This document shows, one piece after another, positions 8,247 to 16,425 of a DNA stretch of 64,000 bases (position 1 is the first letter of the stretch; the number at the start of each line of letters is the position of its first letter). A model generated the notes under the pieces. That model was not told the DNA's origin, did no database searches, and saw nothing but the letters and a program-made list of their open reading frames with translations. Made by a program: the position numbers and the translations under genes. Source of the DNA: Pseudomonas sp. MIACH (GTDB taxonomy: Bacteria > Pseudomonadota > Gammaproteobacteria > Pseudomonadales > Pseudomonadaceae); NCBI RefSeq assembly GCF_001269925.1, contig NZ_LHVO01000061.1, forward strand, positions 62,001 through 126,000, in the 5' to 3' direction.

Positions 8247-9281
8247 ATGAATATTCTGATCGTTGGGCCCAGTTGGGTCGGTGACATGGTGATGGCGCAG
8301 ACACTGTTCCAGAGCCTGCGCGTGCGCTATCCGGACTGCCAGATCGATGTGCTCGCCCCTGAGTGGAGCCGGCCGATCCTTGAGCGCATGCCCGAAGTGC
8401 GCAAGGCCTTGAGCTTTCCGCTCGGCCACGGCGTCCTGGAACTGGCGACCCGCCGTCGCATCGGTAAATCCCTGGCGGGCCAGTACGACCAGGCGATCCT
8501 GTTGCCCAACTCGCTGAAGTCGGCGCTGGTGCCCTATTTTGCCGGCATCCCCAAGCGCACCGGCTGGCGCGGTGAGTTTCGCTACGTCTTGCTCAACGAC
8601 GTGCGCACGCTGGACAAGGCGCGCTACCCGCTGATGATCGAGCGCTTCATGGCCCTGGCCTATGCGCCGGGCGCCGAGTTGCCCAAGCCGTACCCGCGCC
8701 CCAGCCTGCAAATCGACCCGGTGACCCGCGATGCGGCCCTGGCCAAGTTCGGCCTGAGCCTGGATCGGCCGGTATTGGCCCTGTGCCCCGGTGCGGAGTT
8801 CGGCGAGTCCAAGCGCTGGCCGTCGGAGCACTACGCCAAGGTGGCCGAAACCAAGATCCGTGAAGGCTGGCAGGTATGGTTGTTCGGCTCGAAGAAGGAT
8901 CACCCCGTCGGTGAAGATATTCGCCAGCGTCTGATTCCCGGCCTGCGTGAAGAGGCGGTGAACCTCAGTGGCGACACGTCCCTGGCTGAGGCCATCGACC
9001 TGTTGTCCTGCGCCGATTCTGTGGTGTCCAACGACTCCGGCCTGATGCACGTCGCCGCAGCGCTGAACCGCCCGTTGGTGGCGGTGTACGGTTCCACCTC
9101 GCCGGGTTTTACCCCGCCGTTGGCCGACCAGGTCGAAGTGGTGCGCCTGGGGCTGGAGTGCAGCCCGTGTTTTGAGCGCACCTGCCGTTTCGGCCATTAC
9201 AACTGCATGCGCCAATTGCTGCCGCAGCCGGTAACCGATGCCTTGCAGCGATTGCAGGGCGACGTGGTCGAGGTTCACTGA
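8247..9281 (+). CDS. waaF: ADP-heptose:LPS heptosyltransferase II
   Basis: Adds the second L-glycero-D-manno-heptose to the LPS inner core at the cytoplasmic face of the inner membrane. The 344-residue protein has the GT9 two-domain pattern: N-terminal ILIVGPSWVGDMVMAQ, and the C-terminal nucleotide-sugar site NDSGLMHVAAAL followed by VYGSTSPGFTPP. First gene of the waa core operon; waaC follows one base after its stop codon. Confidence 0.96.
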   Translation: MNILIVGPSWVGDMVMAQTLFQSLRVRYPDCQIDVLAPEWSRPILERMPEVRKALSFPLGHGVLELATRRRIGKSLAGQYDQAILLPNSLKSALVPYFAGIPKRTGWRGEFRYVLLNDVRTLDKARYPLMIERFMALAYAPGAELPKPYPRPSLQIDPVTRDAALAKFGLSLDRPVLALCPGAEFGESKRWPSEHYAKVAETKIREGWQVWLFGSKKDHPVGEDIRQRLIPGLREEAVNLSGDTSLAEAIDLLSCADSVVSNDSGLMHVAAALNRPLVAVYGSTSPGFTPPLADQVEVVRLGLECSPCFERTCRFGHYNCMRQLLPQPVTDALQRLQGDVVEVH

Positions 9282-9282
9282 G

Positions 9283-10344
9283 TTGCGGGTACTGGTAATC
9301 AAGACCTCATCCCTGGGCGACGTCATCCACGCCTTGCCGGCACTGACCGACGCGGCCCGGGCGATCCCCGGCATTCGCTTTGACTGGGTGGTGGAAGAAG
9401 GCTTCGCCGAAATCCCCACCTGGCACCCGGCCGTCGACAAGGTAATCCCGGTGGCGATCCGCCGCTGGCGCAAGAACCTCTGGCAAACCGTCAAGAGCGG
9501 CGAGTGGCGGCGCTTCAAGCAGCAAGTCCAGTCGACCAAATACGACCTGGTGATCGATGCCCAGGGTCTGTTCAAAAGCGCCTGGCTGACCCGCTACGTG
9601 CGCGCTCCGGTGGCCGGATTCGACCAACACTCGGCCCGTGAGCCGATTGCCGCGCGCTTCTACTCGCGGCGCCTGGCCGTGGCCCGTGGGCAGCATGCGG
9701 TGGAGCGTTTACGCCAACTGTTCGCCGTGGCCCTCGGCTATGACTTACCCAAAGGCTTGGGCGACTACGGCCTGAGCACTGAAAAACTGCTCGGCCTGCC
9801 GCCGAAAAAGCCCTTCGTCCTGCTGCTGCACGGCACCACCTGGGACACCAAGCATTGGCCCGAAGCCTACTGGCGCGAGTTGGCCGAACGCATGGGCCGC
9901 CTGGGGGTGGACGTGAAGTTGCCTTGGGGCAACGCTGCCGAAAAGGCCCGGGCTGAACGCCTGGCCCAAGGCCTGAACAACGCCGAAGTGCTGCCCAAGC
10001 TGAACCTGGCCGGTGTGGCCCGTGTATTGGCCGGCGCCCGCGCCTGTGTGGCGGTGGACACGGGGCTGGGGCATTTGGCGGCAGCGCTGGATGTGCCGAC
10101 CATTTCCCTGTTCGGCCCCACCAACCCCGGCCTGACCGGCGCGTACGGCAAGGGCCAGATTCACCTGGCCAGCGACTTTGCCTGTGCGCCGTGCCTGCAA
10201 AAACAATGTACCTATCAACCGACGGCCGACGACCAGCGTCGGTTCGACATCAAGCGCGAGTCGCCCCTGTGTTTCACGCGCCTGAACCCTGAGCGTGTGG
10301 CAACCCGGCTGAGCACGTTGTTATTGGCTGAGGAGCTGCACTGA
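9283..10344 (+). CDS. waaC: ADP-heptose:LPS heptosyltransferase I
   Basis: Adds the first heptose to Kdo2-lipid A. I place the start at the TTG at 9283 (protein begins MRVLVIKTSSLGDVIHALPA, 353 residues), as in P. aeruginosa WaaC, with a GAGG about 11 bases upstream; the upstream ATG at 9238 would add 15 residues lying inside waaF and not typical of the family. C-terminal VDTGLGHLAAAL and LFGPTNPGLTG form the GT9 donor site. Its stop shares one base with the start of waaG (TGATG), so translation is coupled. Confidence 0.94.
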   Translation: MRVLVIKTSSLGDVIHALPALTDAARAIPGIRFDWVVEEGFAEIPTWHPAVDKVIPVAIRRWRKNLWQTVKSGEWRRFKQQVQSTKYDLVIDAQGLFKSAWLTRYVRAPVAGFDQHSAREPIAARFYSRRLAVARGQHAVERLRQLFAVALGYDLPKGLGDYGLSTEKLLGLPPKKPFVLLLHGTTWDTKHWPEAYWRELAERMGRLGVDVKLPWGNAAEKARAERLAQGLNNAEVLPKLNLAGVARVLAGARACVAVDTGLGHLAAALDVPTISLFGPTNPGLTGAYGKGQIHLASDFACAPCLQKQCTYQPTADDQRRFDIKRESPLCFTRLNPERVATRLSTLLLAEELH

Positions 10345-11468
10345 TGCAACTGGCTTTTGTTCTGTACAAATATTTCCCCTTCGGCGGCCTGCAGCGCGAC
10401 TTCATGCGCATCGCCCTGGAGTGCCAGCAGCGCGGTCATCAGATTCGTGTCTACACGCTGATCTGGGAAGGTGACATTCCGCCCGGTTTCGAAGTGCTGG
10501 TGGCGCCGGTCAAGGCGTTCTTCAACCATCGGCGCAACGAGAAGCTCAGCGCCTGGATGGAGGCGGACCTGGCCAAGCGCCCGGTGGACCGCCTGATCGG
10601 CTTCAACAAGATGCCCGGCCTGGACGTGTACTACGCCGCCGACGGCTGCTTTGAAGACAAGGCACAAAACCTGCGCCATTCGCTGTACCGCAGTTTTGGC
10701 CGCTATCGCCACTTTGCCGAGTACGAGCGCGCGGTGTTTGCCAAGGACGCCAAGACCGAAGTCTTGATGATTTCCGAAGTGCAGCAGCCGCTGTTCATCA
10801 AGCATTACGACACGCCGCTGGAACGCTTCCACCTGCTGCCACCGGGCATTGCCCAGGACCGCCGCGCACCGCCGAATGCGGCCGAGATTCGTGAGGGTTT
10901 CCGCAAGGAATTCAACCTGGGCGATGACGACCTGCTGCTGGTGCAAATCGGCTCCGGCTTCAAGACCAAGGGCGTCGACCGCAGCCTGAAAGCGCTGGCC
11001 GCATTGCCGGCTGAGCTGAAAAAACGTACGCGGCTGTTTGTAATCGGCCAGGACGACCCCAAGGTATTCCAACTGCAAAGCGCCACCCTCGGGCTGGGCG
11101 ATAACGTGCAGTTCCTCAAGGGGCGCAGCGATATCCCGCGTTTCCTGCTGGGCGCCGACCTGTTGATCCACCCGGCGTACAACGAAAACACCGGCACCGT
11201 GTTGCTCGAAGCCCTGGTGGCCGGGTTGCCGGTGCTGGTCTCGGCCGTGTGTGGTTATGCCCATTACATCGCCGAAGCCGACAGCGGCCTGGTGCTGGAC
11301 GAGCCGTTTGAACAGGCTCAGTTGAACCAGTACCTGACGCAGATGTTGACCGATTCTGCACAGCGCGCGGCCTGGGGCCGCAATGGGTTGGCCTTCGCCG
11401 AGACGGCCGACCTCTACAGCATGCCGCAGCACGCTGCGGATGTGATTCTGGCGGAGCCAAAACGATGA
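10344..11468 (+). CDS. waaG: LPS core glycosyltransferase WaaG
   Basis: GT4-family, GT-B-fold transferase that adds the first outer-core sugar to heptose II (glucose in E. coli, galactosamine in P. aeruginosa). The 374 residues begin MQLAFVLYKYFPFGGLQRD, the characteristic WaaG opening with the acceptor-site GG, and contain the GT4 donor motif region HPAYNENTGTVLLEALVAGLPV. It overlaps waaC by one base and waaP by four bases (ATGA), so it belongs to the same translationally coupled operon. Confidence 0.95.
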   Translation: MQLAFVLYKYFPFGGLQRDFMRIALECQQRGHQIRVYTLIWEGDIPPGFEVLVAPVKAFFNHRRNEKLSAWMEADLAKRPVDRLIGFNKMPGLDVYYAADGCFEDKAQNLRHSLYRSFGRYRHFAEYERAVFAKDAKTEVLMISEVQQPLFIKHYDTPLERFHLLPPGIAQDRRAPPNAAEIREGFRKEFNLGDDDLLLVQIGSGFKTKGVDRSLKALAALPAELKKRTRLFVIGQDDPKVFQLQSATLGLGDNVQFLKGRSDIPRFLLGADLLIHPAYNENTGTVLLEALVAGLPVLVSAVCGYAHYIAEADSGLVLDEPFEQAQLNQYLTQMLTDSAQRAAWGRNGLAFAETADLYSMPQHAADVILAEPKR

Positions 11469-12271
11469 AATTGATTCTTGCCGAACCGTTCAAGACGTTA
11501 TGGGCCGGGCGTGATGCCTTTGCCGAAGTCGAGCAACTGCAAGGCCAGGTATTCCGTGAACTGGCGGCGCGACGCACGCTGCGCACCGAGGTGGATGGCC
11601 GCCCGTATTTCGTCAAAATCCACCGCGGCATCGGCTGGGCGGAAATCTTCAAGAACCTGATCACCGCCAAGCTGCCGGTGCTCGGCGCCGGCCTGGAATG
11701 GGATGCCATTCACCGCTTGCAGGAACTCGGTGTGCCGACCATGACCGGCGTGGCCTTCGGCGAAAAAGGCAGCAACCCGGCGGACCAGCACTCGTTCATC
11801 ATCACCGAAGAGTTGGCGCCGACCATCAGCCTTGAAGACCTGAGCGTCAACTGGGTCGCCGAGCCGCCCGCGCCCGCGTTGCGCCATGCGCTCACGGCCG
11901 AGTTGGCGCGCATGGTTGGCGACATGCACCGTGGCGGCGTGAATCACCGCGACTGCTACCTGTGCCACTTCCTGCTGGACACGTCCAAACCGATCGACCC
12001 ACGCAACATCAAGCTCTCGGTGATCGACCTGCACCGGGCGCAAATGCGTGCGCATCTGCCCCTGCGCTGGCGCGACAAGGACCTCTCCGCGCTGTACTAC
12101 TCGGCGCTGGACATCGGCCTGACCCGTCGCGATACATTTCGCTTCCTCAAGGGCTACTTCCGCCAGCCGCTGCGCCAGATCCTGGGCGAGCAATCGGCGT
12201 CCCTGAGCCTGATGCAGCGCAAAGCCGACAAGCTGTATGCGCGCAAGCAACGTTACGGGGATGCGATCTGA
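11465..12271 (+). CDS. waaP: LPS core heptose I kinase
   Basis: Phosphorylates heptose I of the inner core, a modification essential in P. aeruginosa. The 268-residue protein is a eukaryotic-like kinase fold: substrate/ATP region YFVKIHRGIGWAEIFKN, catalytic loop NHRDCYLCHFLLD and metal-binding IDLHRAQ. Start ATG overlaps the waaG stop (ATGA), and its own stop overlaps the start of the next kinase-like gene (TGATG). Confidence 0.95.
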   Translation: MKLILAEPFKTLWAGRDAFAEVEQLQGQVFRELAARRTLRTEVDGRPYFVKIHRGIGWAEIFKNLITAKLPVLGAGLEWDAIHRLQELGVPTMTGVAFGEKGSNPADQHSFIITEELAPTISLEDLSVNWVAEPPAPALRHALTAELARMVGDMHRGGVNHRDCYLCHFLLDTSKPIDPRNIKLSVIDLHRAQMRAHLPLRWRDKDLSALYYSALDIGLTRRDTFRFLKGYFRQPLRQILGEQSASLSLMQRKADKLYARKQRYGDAI

Positions 12272-13005
12272 TGGCGGGTTGGAACCTGGAACCTGCCTAC
12301 GCCGCCCTGGCGGATGATTTTGGAAGCCTCGAAGCGGTGTTTGCCCTGCAAGGCGAGCGGCTGACCCGCGATCCGTTGTCGGAGGTGATCCGGGTGGAGC
12401 GTGGCGGGGTCAACTATTACGTCAAGCGCTACACCGGCGCCGGCAAGGGCCTGCGGCGTTACCTGGGCAAGCCGCGGGTCAAGTCCGAATGGCAGAACCT
12501 CAAGCGTTTCGCCAAGTGGGGCATCCCCACTGCCGACGTGGTCGCCTGGGGCCTGGAGCGCAGCGGCCTGGCCTACGATCGTGGCGCGATGATCACCCGC
12601 GAGTTGCCGAGGACCGAAGACCTTTCGGTACTGGCTGAACGTAAAGATGCGCGCCTGCGCGATCCCAAGTGGGTCAGCGCGGTCAGCCGCCAGCTCGCCG
12701 AATACACACGCACCATGCACGATCATCGCTTTACCCATAACGACTTGAAGTGGCGCAACCTGCTGATCGACGACCAGGCCACCCTGTACCTGATCGATTG
12801 CCCCAACGGCGATTTCTGGCGCGGTTTCTGGCTCAAGTACCGCATTACCAAGGACCTGGCCTGCCTGGACAAGGTGGCCAAGTATCACTTGTCGGCCACC
12901 CAGCGCCTGCGCTTTTACATGCAGTACCGTGAGTGTCGACACCTGAGTGAGTCGGACAAACGGCGGATTCGCCACGTAGTGAAGTTTTTCGAGGGACGTG
13001 AATGA
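12271..13005 (+). CDS. LPS core kinase-like protein (PA5008-type)
   Basis: A 244-residue member of the Kdo/WaaP lipopolysaccharide-kinase superfamily. ATP-site Lys is in NYYVKRYTGAGKG, the catalytic loop reads FTHNDLKWRNLLID with Asp present, and the metal motif is YLIDCPNGDF, so it looks catalytically competent. I chose the ATG at 12271 because it couples with the waaP stop; a longer open frame upstream is only the shadow of waaP. Probably one of the additional inner-core kinases (WapP/WapQ type); the exact heptose position is not deducible. Confidence 0.85.
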   Translation: MAGWNLEPAYAALADDFGSLEAVFALQGERLTRDPLSEVIRVERGGVNYYVKRYTGAGKGLRRYLGKPRVKSEWQNLKRFAKWGIPTADVVAWGLERSGLAYDRGAMITRELPRTEDLSVLAERKDARLRDPKWVSAVSRQLAEYTRTMHDHRFTHNDLKWRNLLIDDQATLYLIDCPNGDFWRGFWLKYRITKDLACLDKVAKYHLSATQRLRFYMQYRECRHLSESDKRRIRHVVKFFEGRE

Positions 13006-13754
13006 GTGATTTCCTGGCGGCTGAAGATCGCGCCCTGCTGGAGCGCCACGGCCTTGCGACCTTCGACGCCCTGTGGGCCAAGCAACTGGACGCGGTGGAC
13101 GAGCCCAACACCAGCCGTGGCGGCTGGAGCAGCGTGTTTCGCCTGGAGCTCGACGGCCACGGTTATTACCTCAAGCGCCAGAGCAACTACCTTACGCGCA
13201 GCTTGCACCGGCCGTTGGGCGAGCCCAGTTTCTCCCGCGAGTTCCGCAACATCAGCCGTTACCGCAAGCTCGGGATCCCGGCGTTGCAGGCGGCGTTCTA
13301 CGGCGAGCGCAAAGTCGCCGGTGAACACCGCGCGATGCTGCTGACCCGCGCGCTGGATGGCTGGAACGACCTGGATTCGTTGCTGGAACAATGGACGCAA
13401 CTGAGCGACGCCCAGCACTCTGCGATCCTGTTGGCCTGCGGCCTGCTGGCGCGCCGGCTGCACAGCGTTGGCCAGGTGCATGGCTGCTTTTACCCCAAGC
13501 ATATTTTCCTGCAGGCCACCGGTGACGGCTACGCCGCGCAGTTGATCGACCTGGAGAAAACCCGTCCGCTGCTGTTCGGCTGGCGGGACCGGGTCAAGGA
13601 CCTGGAGCCGTTGTTGCGTCGTGCGCCGCAGTGGTCGGACGCACAGGTGCGTCAACTGCTGGCGGCTTACCTCGATCAGCCTGAAGACAGCGCACTGGTC
13701 GCCACCTGGCTGCAACGCCTGACAAAGCGGCGCAGCCATAAGGAGAACCGCTGA
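13002..13754 (+). CDS. LPS kinase-family protein, possible pseudokinase (PA5007-type)
   Basis: A 250-residue Kdo/WaaP-family protein following the previous gene with an ATGA overlap. The ATP-site strand GYYLKRQSNYLTRS and the metal-binding segment QLIDLEKTRPL are recognisable. At the catalytic loop, where WaaP has HRDCYLCHF, this protein reads VHGCFYPKHIF: the catalytic Asp position appears to be lost. It may be an inactive partner of the neighbouring kinases or use a different acid/base residue. It is in the core operon, so a role in core phosphorylation is likely. Confidence 0.8.
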   Translation: MSDFLAAEDRALLERHGLATFDALWAKQLDAVDEPNTSRGGWSSVFRLELDGHGYYLKRQSNYLTRSLHRPLGEPSFSREFRNISRYRKLGIPALQAAFYGERKVAGEHRAMLLTRALDGWNDLDSLLEQWTQLSDAQHSAILLACGLLARRLHSVGQVHGCFYPKHIFLQATGDGYAAQLIDLEKTRPLLFGWRDRVKDLEPLLRRAPQWSDAQVRQLLAAYLDQPEDSALVATWLQRLTKRRSHKENR

Positions 13755-15211
13755 TGCGTCTGTCCGAGTTGAAAAATGCCGGCCGCGCACCGCGCCTGCC
13801 CCTCACCATCGACCTGGCGGATGCCGCCGGCCCTGGCCAACTGCAACTGCTGAGCCTGTTGCGGGTGTTGCCGGGTGAGCGTTACGTGGGCGCGGCGGTA
13901 TGGCGCGGGCGTCCGGTGCTGGCCAAATTATTGGTGGGTGGCAAGGCGGCGCGGCATTTCCAGCGTGAACTCAGCGGCGTACGCCTGCTGGCCGAGCAAG
14001 GCCTGACCACCCCGTTGTTGCTTGCCGATGGCTTGCAGGAAGGCGAGGGCGGCTGGCTGCTGTTCGAGTTTATCGAAGGTGCCGAGAGCCTGGCCGATGC
14101 CTGGCACGCCGTCGAAGCGCTGCCGCCCCTGGCCGACGAGCAAACCGCGGTGCTGGCCGAGGCGCTGGGCGCGATCGGGCAGATGCATACCAAGGGCCTG
14201 TGGCAGGAAGACCTGCACCTGGACAACCTGCTGCGCCAGGACGGCAAGCTGTACTTGATCGACGGTGCAGGCATTCGCGTGGAGGAGGCGGGCAAGCCAC
14301 TGTCGCGTAACCGCGTGCTGGAAAACCTCGGGGTGTTTTTCGCCCAGTTGCCGAAAAATCTTGCGCCGTTTACCGAAGAATTACTGGTGTACTACCTGCT
14401 GAGCAACGGCGAGCACGCCTTGCCCCTCGAAGCCCTGGAAAAACAGGTGCGTAAGGTCAGTGCCTGGCGTTTGAAGGACTTGTTGAACAAGGTGGGCCGC
14501 GACTGCACGCTGTTCAGCGTGGTGCGTGGCGCGTTTGCCCTGCGCGCGATTCGTCGCGAGGAAGAACCCGCGATGCTGCCGGTGCTGGAACAGGCGGATG
14601 CGTTGCTCGACCAGGGCCACCTGTACAAGACTGGTGGTGCAGCCAGCGTGGCCAAGGTCGAAGTGGCCGGCCGTCCGCTGGTGATCAAACGCTACAACAT
14701 CAAGGGCTTCGCCCACTGGCTCAAGCGCTTCTGGCGCCCGAGCCGCGCCTGGCATTCCTGGCGCGAAGGCAATCGCCTGGCCTTCCTCGGCATCGCCACG
14801 CCCAAGCCGCTGGCCGTCTTGGAAAAGCGTTTTTTCTGGCTGCGCAGCCGCGCGTACCTGGTCACCGAGTACCTGCCGGGCCCGGACATCATCGAGCGTT
14901 TCGCCCCCTATATCGAACACGGTGATGCGCCGGAAAACGAACTGCTGGCGCTGGACCATTTGTTCGCCGAGCTGATTCGCGAGCGCATCAGCCATGGCGA
15001 TTTCAAGGGCCATAACCTGTTCTGGGATAAGGATCGCTGGTCGCTGATCGACCTCGACGCGATGTGCCAACACAGCTCTGCCGCCAGCTTCGCCCCGGCG
15101 TATGCCAGGGACCGTGCGCGGTTTATGCGGAACTGGCCTGAGACGAGTGCGTTGTATCAGATGATTGATCAGCGGCTGCCGAAAGGGGTTCAGACTGGTG
15201 GCCCTCTGTAG
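13754..15211 (+). CDS. Tandem two-kinase-domain LPS core protein (PA5006-type)
   Basis: The 485-residue protein holds two kinase-like domains in a row. The first (about 40-220) has WQEDLHLDNLLRQ and LYLIDGAGIR; the second (about 285-470) has LVIKRYNIKGFAHWLKRFWR, ISHGDFKGHNLFW and SLIDLDAM. Both retain the catalytic and metal-binding Asp, so both may be active. Start ATG overlaps the stop of the preceding gene by one base (TGATG). This is the last gene of the waaF-started operon; the gene order then breaks at the DUF3800 insertion. Confidence 0.82.
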   Translation: MRLSELKNAGRAPRLPLTIDLADAAGPGQLQLLSLLRVLPGERYVGAAVWRGRPVLAKLLVGGKAARHFQRELSGVRLLAEQGLTTPLLLADGLQEGEGGWLLFEFIEGAESLADAWHAVEALPPLADEQTAVLAEALGAIGQMHTKGLWQEDLHLDNLLRQDGKLYLIDGAGIRVEEAGKPLSRNRVLENLGVFFAQLPKNLAPFTEELLVYYLLSNGEHALPLEALEKQVRKVSAWRLKDLLNKVGRDCTLFSVVRGAFALRAIRREEEPAMLPVLEQADALLDQGHLYKTGGAASVAKVEVAGRPLVIKRYNIKGFAHWLKRFWRPSRAWHSWREGNRLAFLGIATPKPLAVLEKRFFWLRSRAYLVTEYLPGPDIIERFAPYIEHGDAPENELLALDHLFAELIRERISHGDFKGHNLFWDKDRWSLIDLDAMCQHSSAASFAPAYARDRARFMRNWPETSALYQMIDQRLPKGVQTGGPL

Positions 15212-15283
15212 CAGAGCTTCGGGGCAATATGAATGTAGGTGGGCGACCTAGAAAGCACTTGAAACCCCAGGATTAAATATCCA
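15212..15283. other. Junction between core operon and accessory block
   Basis: 72 bases after the tandem kinase gene with a small stem (TAGGT-GGGCG-ACCTA, 15236-15250) and visibly more A+T than the flanking operon. This is the left boundary of the 15.2-23.1 kb block that is absent between PA5006 and PA5005 in PAO1. Confidence 0.4.
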
Positions 15284-16162
15284 ATGGCAGATGAAAAACC
15301 AACCTCTGCGCAGTTTCTGCTTTTTGAAAGTGAAAGTGAGGCTGAGCGCGCTGCAGAAGTTGTAGCCGCGACGCCGCCAAAAGGGGAGTTCAGCGACTTC
15401 ATCGTCTATGTGGACGAAAGTGGCGATCACGGGATGCAGACACTTGATGTCAACTACCCTATGTTTGTTTTAGCTTTCTGTGTTTTCCATAAGAGGCACT
15501 ATTGCGAAAAGGTCATCCCCGCCCTTCAAAAGTTCAAGTTCAATCATATGGGGCATGACCTTGTTGGCTTGCATGAGCTGGAGATCCGTAAGGAAAAAGG
15601 GGCGTTCTCAAGTATGTTTGTCTCTCGCCAGCACAAGCATATTTTCCTGGAGGAGCTGACTGGCATCATTGAATCGAGCAATTTCGTCTTGATCAGTTGT
15701 GTGGTCGACAAAGCCACTCTGCGGGAGCAGCAAGGCCCAATACACAATCCCTACCATCTTGCTTTGGGCTTCTGTCTCGAAACCCTTCACGAATTTCTAC
15801 ATGAGAAAAATCAGCAAGGCGCGCTGACGCATGTGATTTTCGAGCGTCGAGGTCGTAAAGAGGATAACGAGCTTGAGTTGGAGTTTCGTCGGATGTGCGA
15901 TGGAGCCAATCGTCTAGGTATCCGCTTGCCGTTTGATATCGTGTTTGCGACTAAGCAGGTCAACTCGACGGGGTTGCAGCTTGCGGATCTTGTTGCACGC
16001 CCCATCGGCATGAGCGTTTTACGACCGTGCCAGGAAAATCGTGCCTTTGACGTGCTCAAGCGCAAGTTTTATTGCAGTGGAGGGCGGAGCAAGGCCGGGG
16101 AGGGTTTTGAAAATTGGGGGCTGAAAATTTTCCCTGCTGCAGAAAGCGAAAAGCCCCGGTGA
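15284..16162 (+). CDS. DUF3800 domain protein
   Basis: A 292-residue protein with the DUF3800 signature: FIVYVDESGDHG near residues 44-55 and TGLQLADLVARPIG near 228-241, the acidic motifs of an RNase H-like fold. Its biochemical function is unknown; such genes are common on mobile and defence-type islands. Codon use is clearly AT-richer than the waa operon (many GAAAGT, TTTTGAA, CTTGATG-type codons), pointing to horizontal acquisition. Its last codons (ESEKPR) are built from the terminator hairpin of the minus-strand sRNA candidate, suggesting that it was inserted exactly at that terminator. Ribosome site is weak (AGGA, 11-bp spacing). Confidence 0.85.
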   Translation: MADEKPTSAQFLLFESESEAERAAEVVAATPPKGEFSDFIVYVDESGDHGMQTLDVNYPMFVLAFCVFHKRHYCEKVIPALQKFKFNHMGHDLVGLHELEIRKEKGAFSSMFVSRQHKHIFLEELTGIIESSNFVLISCVVDKATLREQQGPIHNPYHLALGFCLETLHEFLHEKNQQGALTHVIFERRGRKEDNELELEFRRMCDGANRLGIRLPFDIVFATKQVNSTGLQLADLVARPIGMSVLRPCQENRAFDVLKRKFYCSGGRSKAGEGFENWGLKIFPAAESEKPR

Positions 16163-16209
16163 AACTCACCGAGGCTATAACGCCGACCGGGATCCCCCAG
16201 TCCATTTGT
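16147..16209 (-). ncRNA. Candidate small RNA, about 60-65 nt
   Basis: Read on the minus strand, a near-consensus promoter is followed after about six bases by a compact RNA made of two hairpins. Hairpin 1 is GACTGGG-GGAT-CCCGGTC (16202 to 16185). An unpaired GGCGTTAT linker follows. Hairpin 2 is AGCCTCGGTGA-GTT-TCACCGGGGCT (16176 to 16152), then TTTT, a Rho-independent terminator. Each hairpin has one pair that is a G-U wobble only in minus-strand RNA and a C/A mismatch on the plus strand, which fixes the direction. No coding frame fits. The 3' end overlaps the last codons of the DUF3800 gene. I do not recognise the family. Confidence 0.62.
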
Positions 16210-16214
16210 CGCAA

Positions 16215-16243
16215 ATTCTATGCCCGCGATTTTAGAGTGTCAA
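16215..16243 (-). promoter_or_regulatory. Near-consensus sigma-70 promoter of the sRNA candidate
   Basis: On the minus strand: perfect -35 TTGACA (16243-16238), exactly 17-bp spacer, -10 TAGAAT (16220-16215). Predicted transcription start near 16209. It is the best sigma-70 match noticed in the window and has no protein gene in front of it. Confidence 0.7.
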
Positions 16244-16310
16244 CGCGCAGCACCCGAGTAGCCGATGGTCGTGGTCGTTCCGAGCTTCCTGACGCGCTCA
16301 ATAGTAAGAG

Positions 16311-16328
16311 CTGTTGCCTGAGCAACAG
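16311..16328. promoter_or_regulatory. Palindrome, likely activator (enhancer) site
   Basis: CTGTTGC-CTGA-GCAACAG, a perfect 7-bp inverted repeat centred about 85 bp upstream of the sigma-54 -24/-12 element, where bacterial enhancer-binding proteins normally bind. A related half-site (CAGTTGTTGAC) follows at about 16335-16345. It is also about 70 bp upstream of the divergent sRNA promoter and could act on both. Confidence 0.5.
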
Positions 16329-16410
16329 TTATCAGACAGTTGTTGACCCAGAACGACAGCCCGCCTTAACCCGAAAACGTTATCCCCTTGATTTGATGTG
16401 ATAAAAATCC

Positions 16411-16425
16411 TGGCACGGGCTCTGC
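16411..16425 (+). promoter_or_regulatory. Sigma-54 (RpoN) promoter of the ABC importer operon
   Basis: CTGGCACG-GGCT-CTGCA matches the -24/-12 consensus TGGCACG-N4-TTGC, with the invariant GG (16412-16413) and GC (16424-16425) separated by exactly 10 bases and only the first T of TTGC changed. It lies 46 bases before the first gene, so transcription would start near 16437. Confidence 0.72.

Noticed and set aside
5511..9575. A 1354-codon open frame antisense to glnE, waaF and part of waaC
   Set aside because: It spans three recognised genes on the other strand and looks like low-complexity shadow translation (His/Gln/Arg-rich).
16152..16176. Hairpin interpreted as the terminator of the DUF3800 gene
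   Set aside because: On the plus strand the stem has a C/A mismatch and no following T-run; on the minus strand it pairs fully with a wobble and ends in TTTT, so it belongs to the minus-strand RNA.
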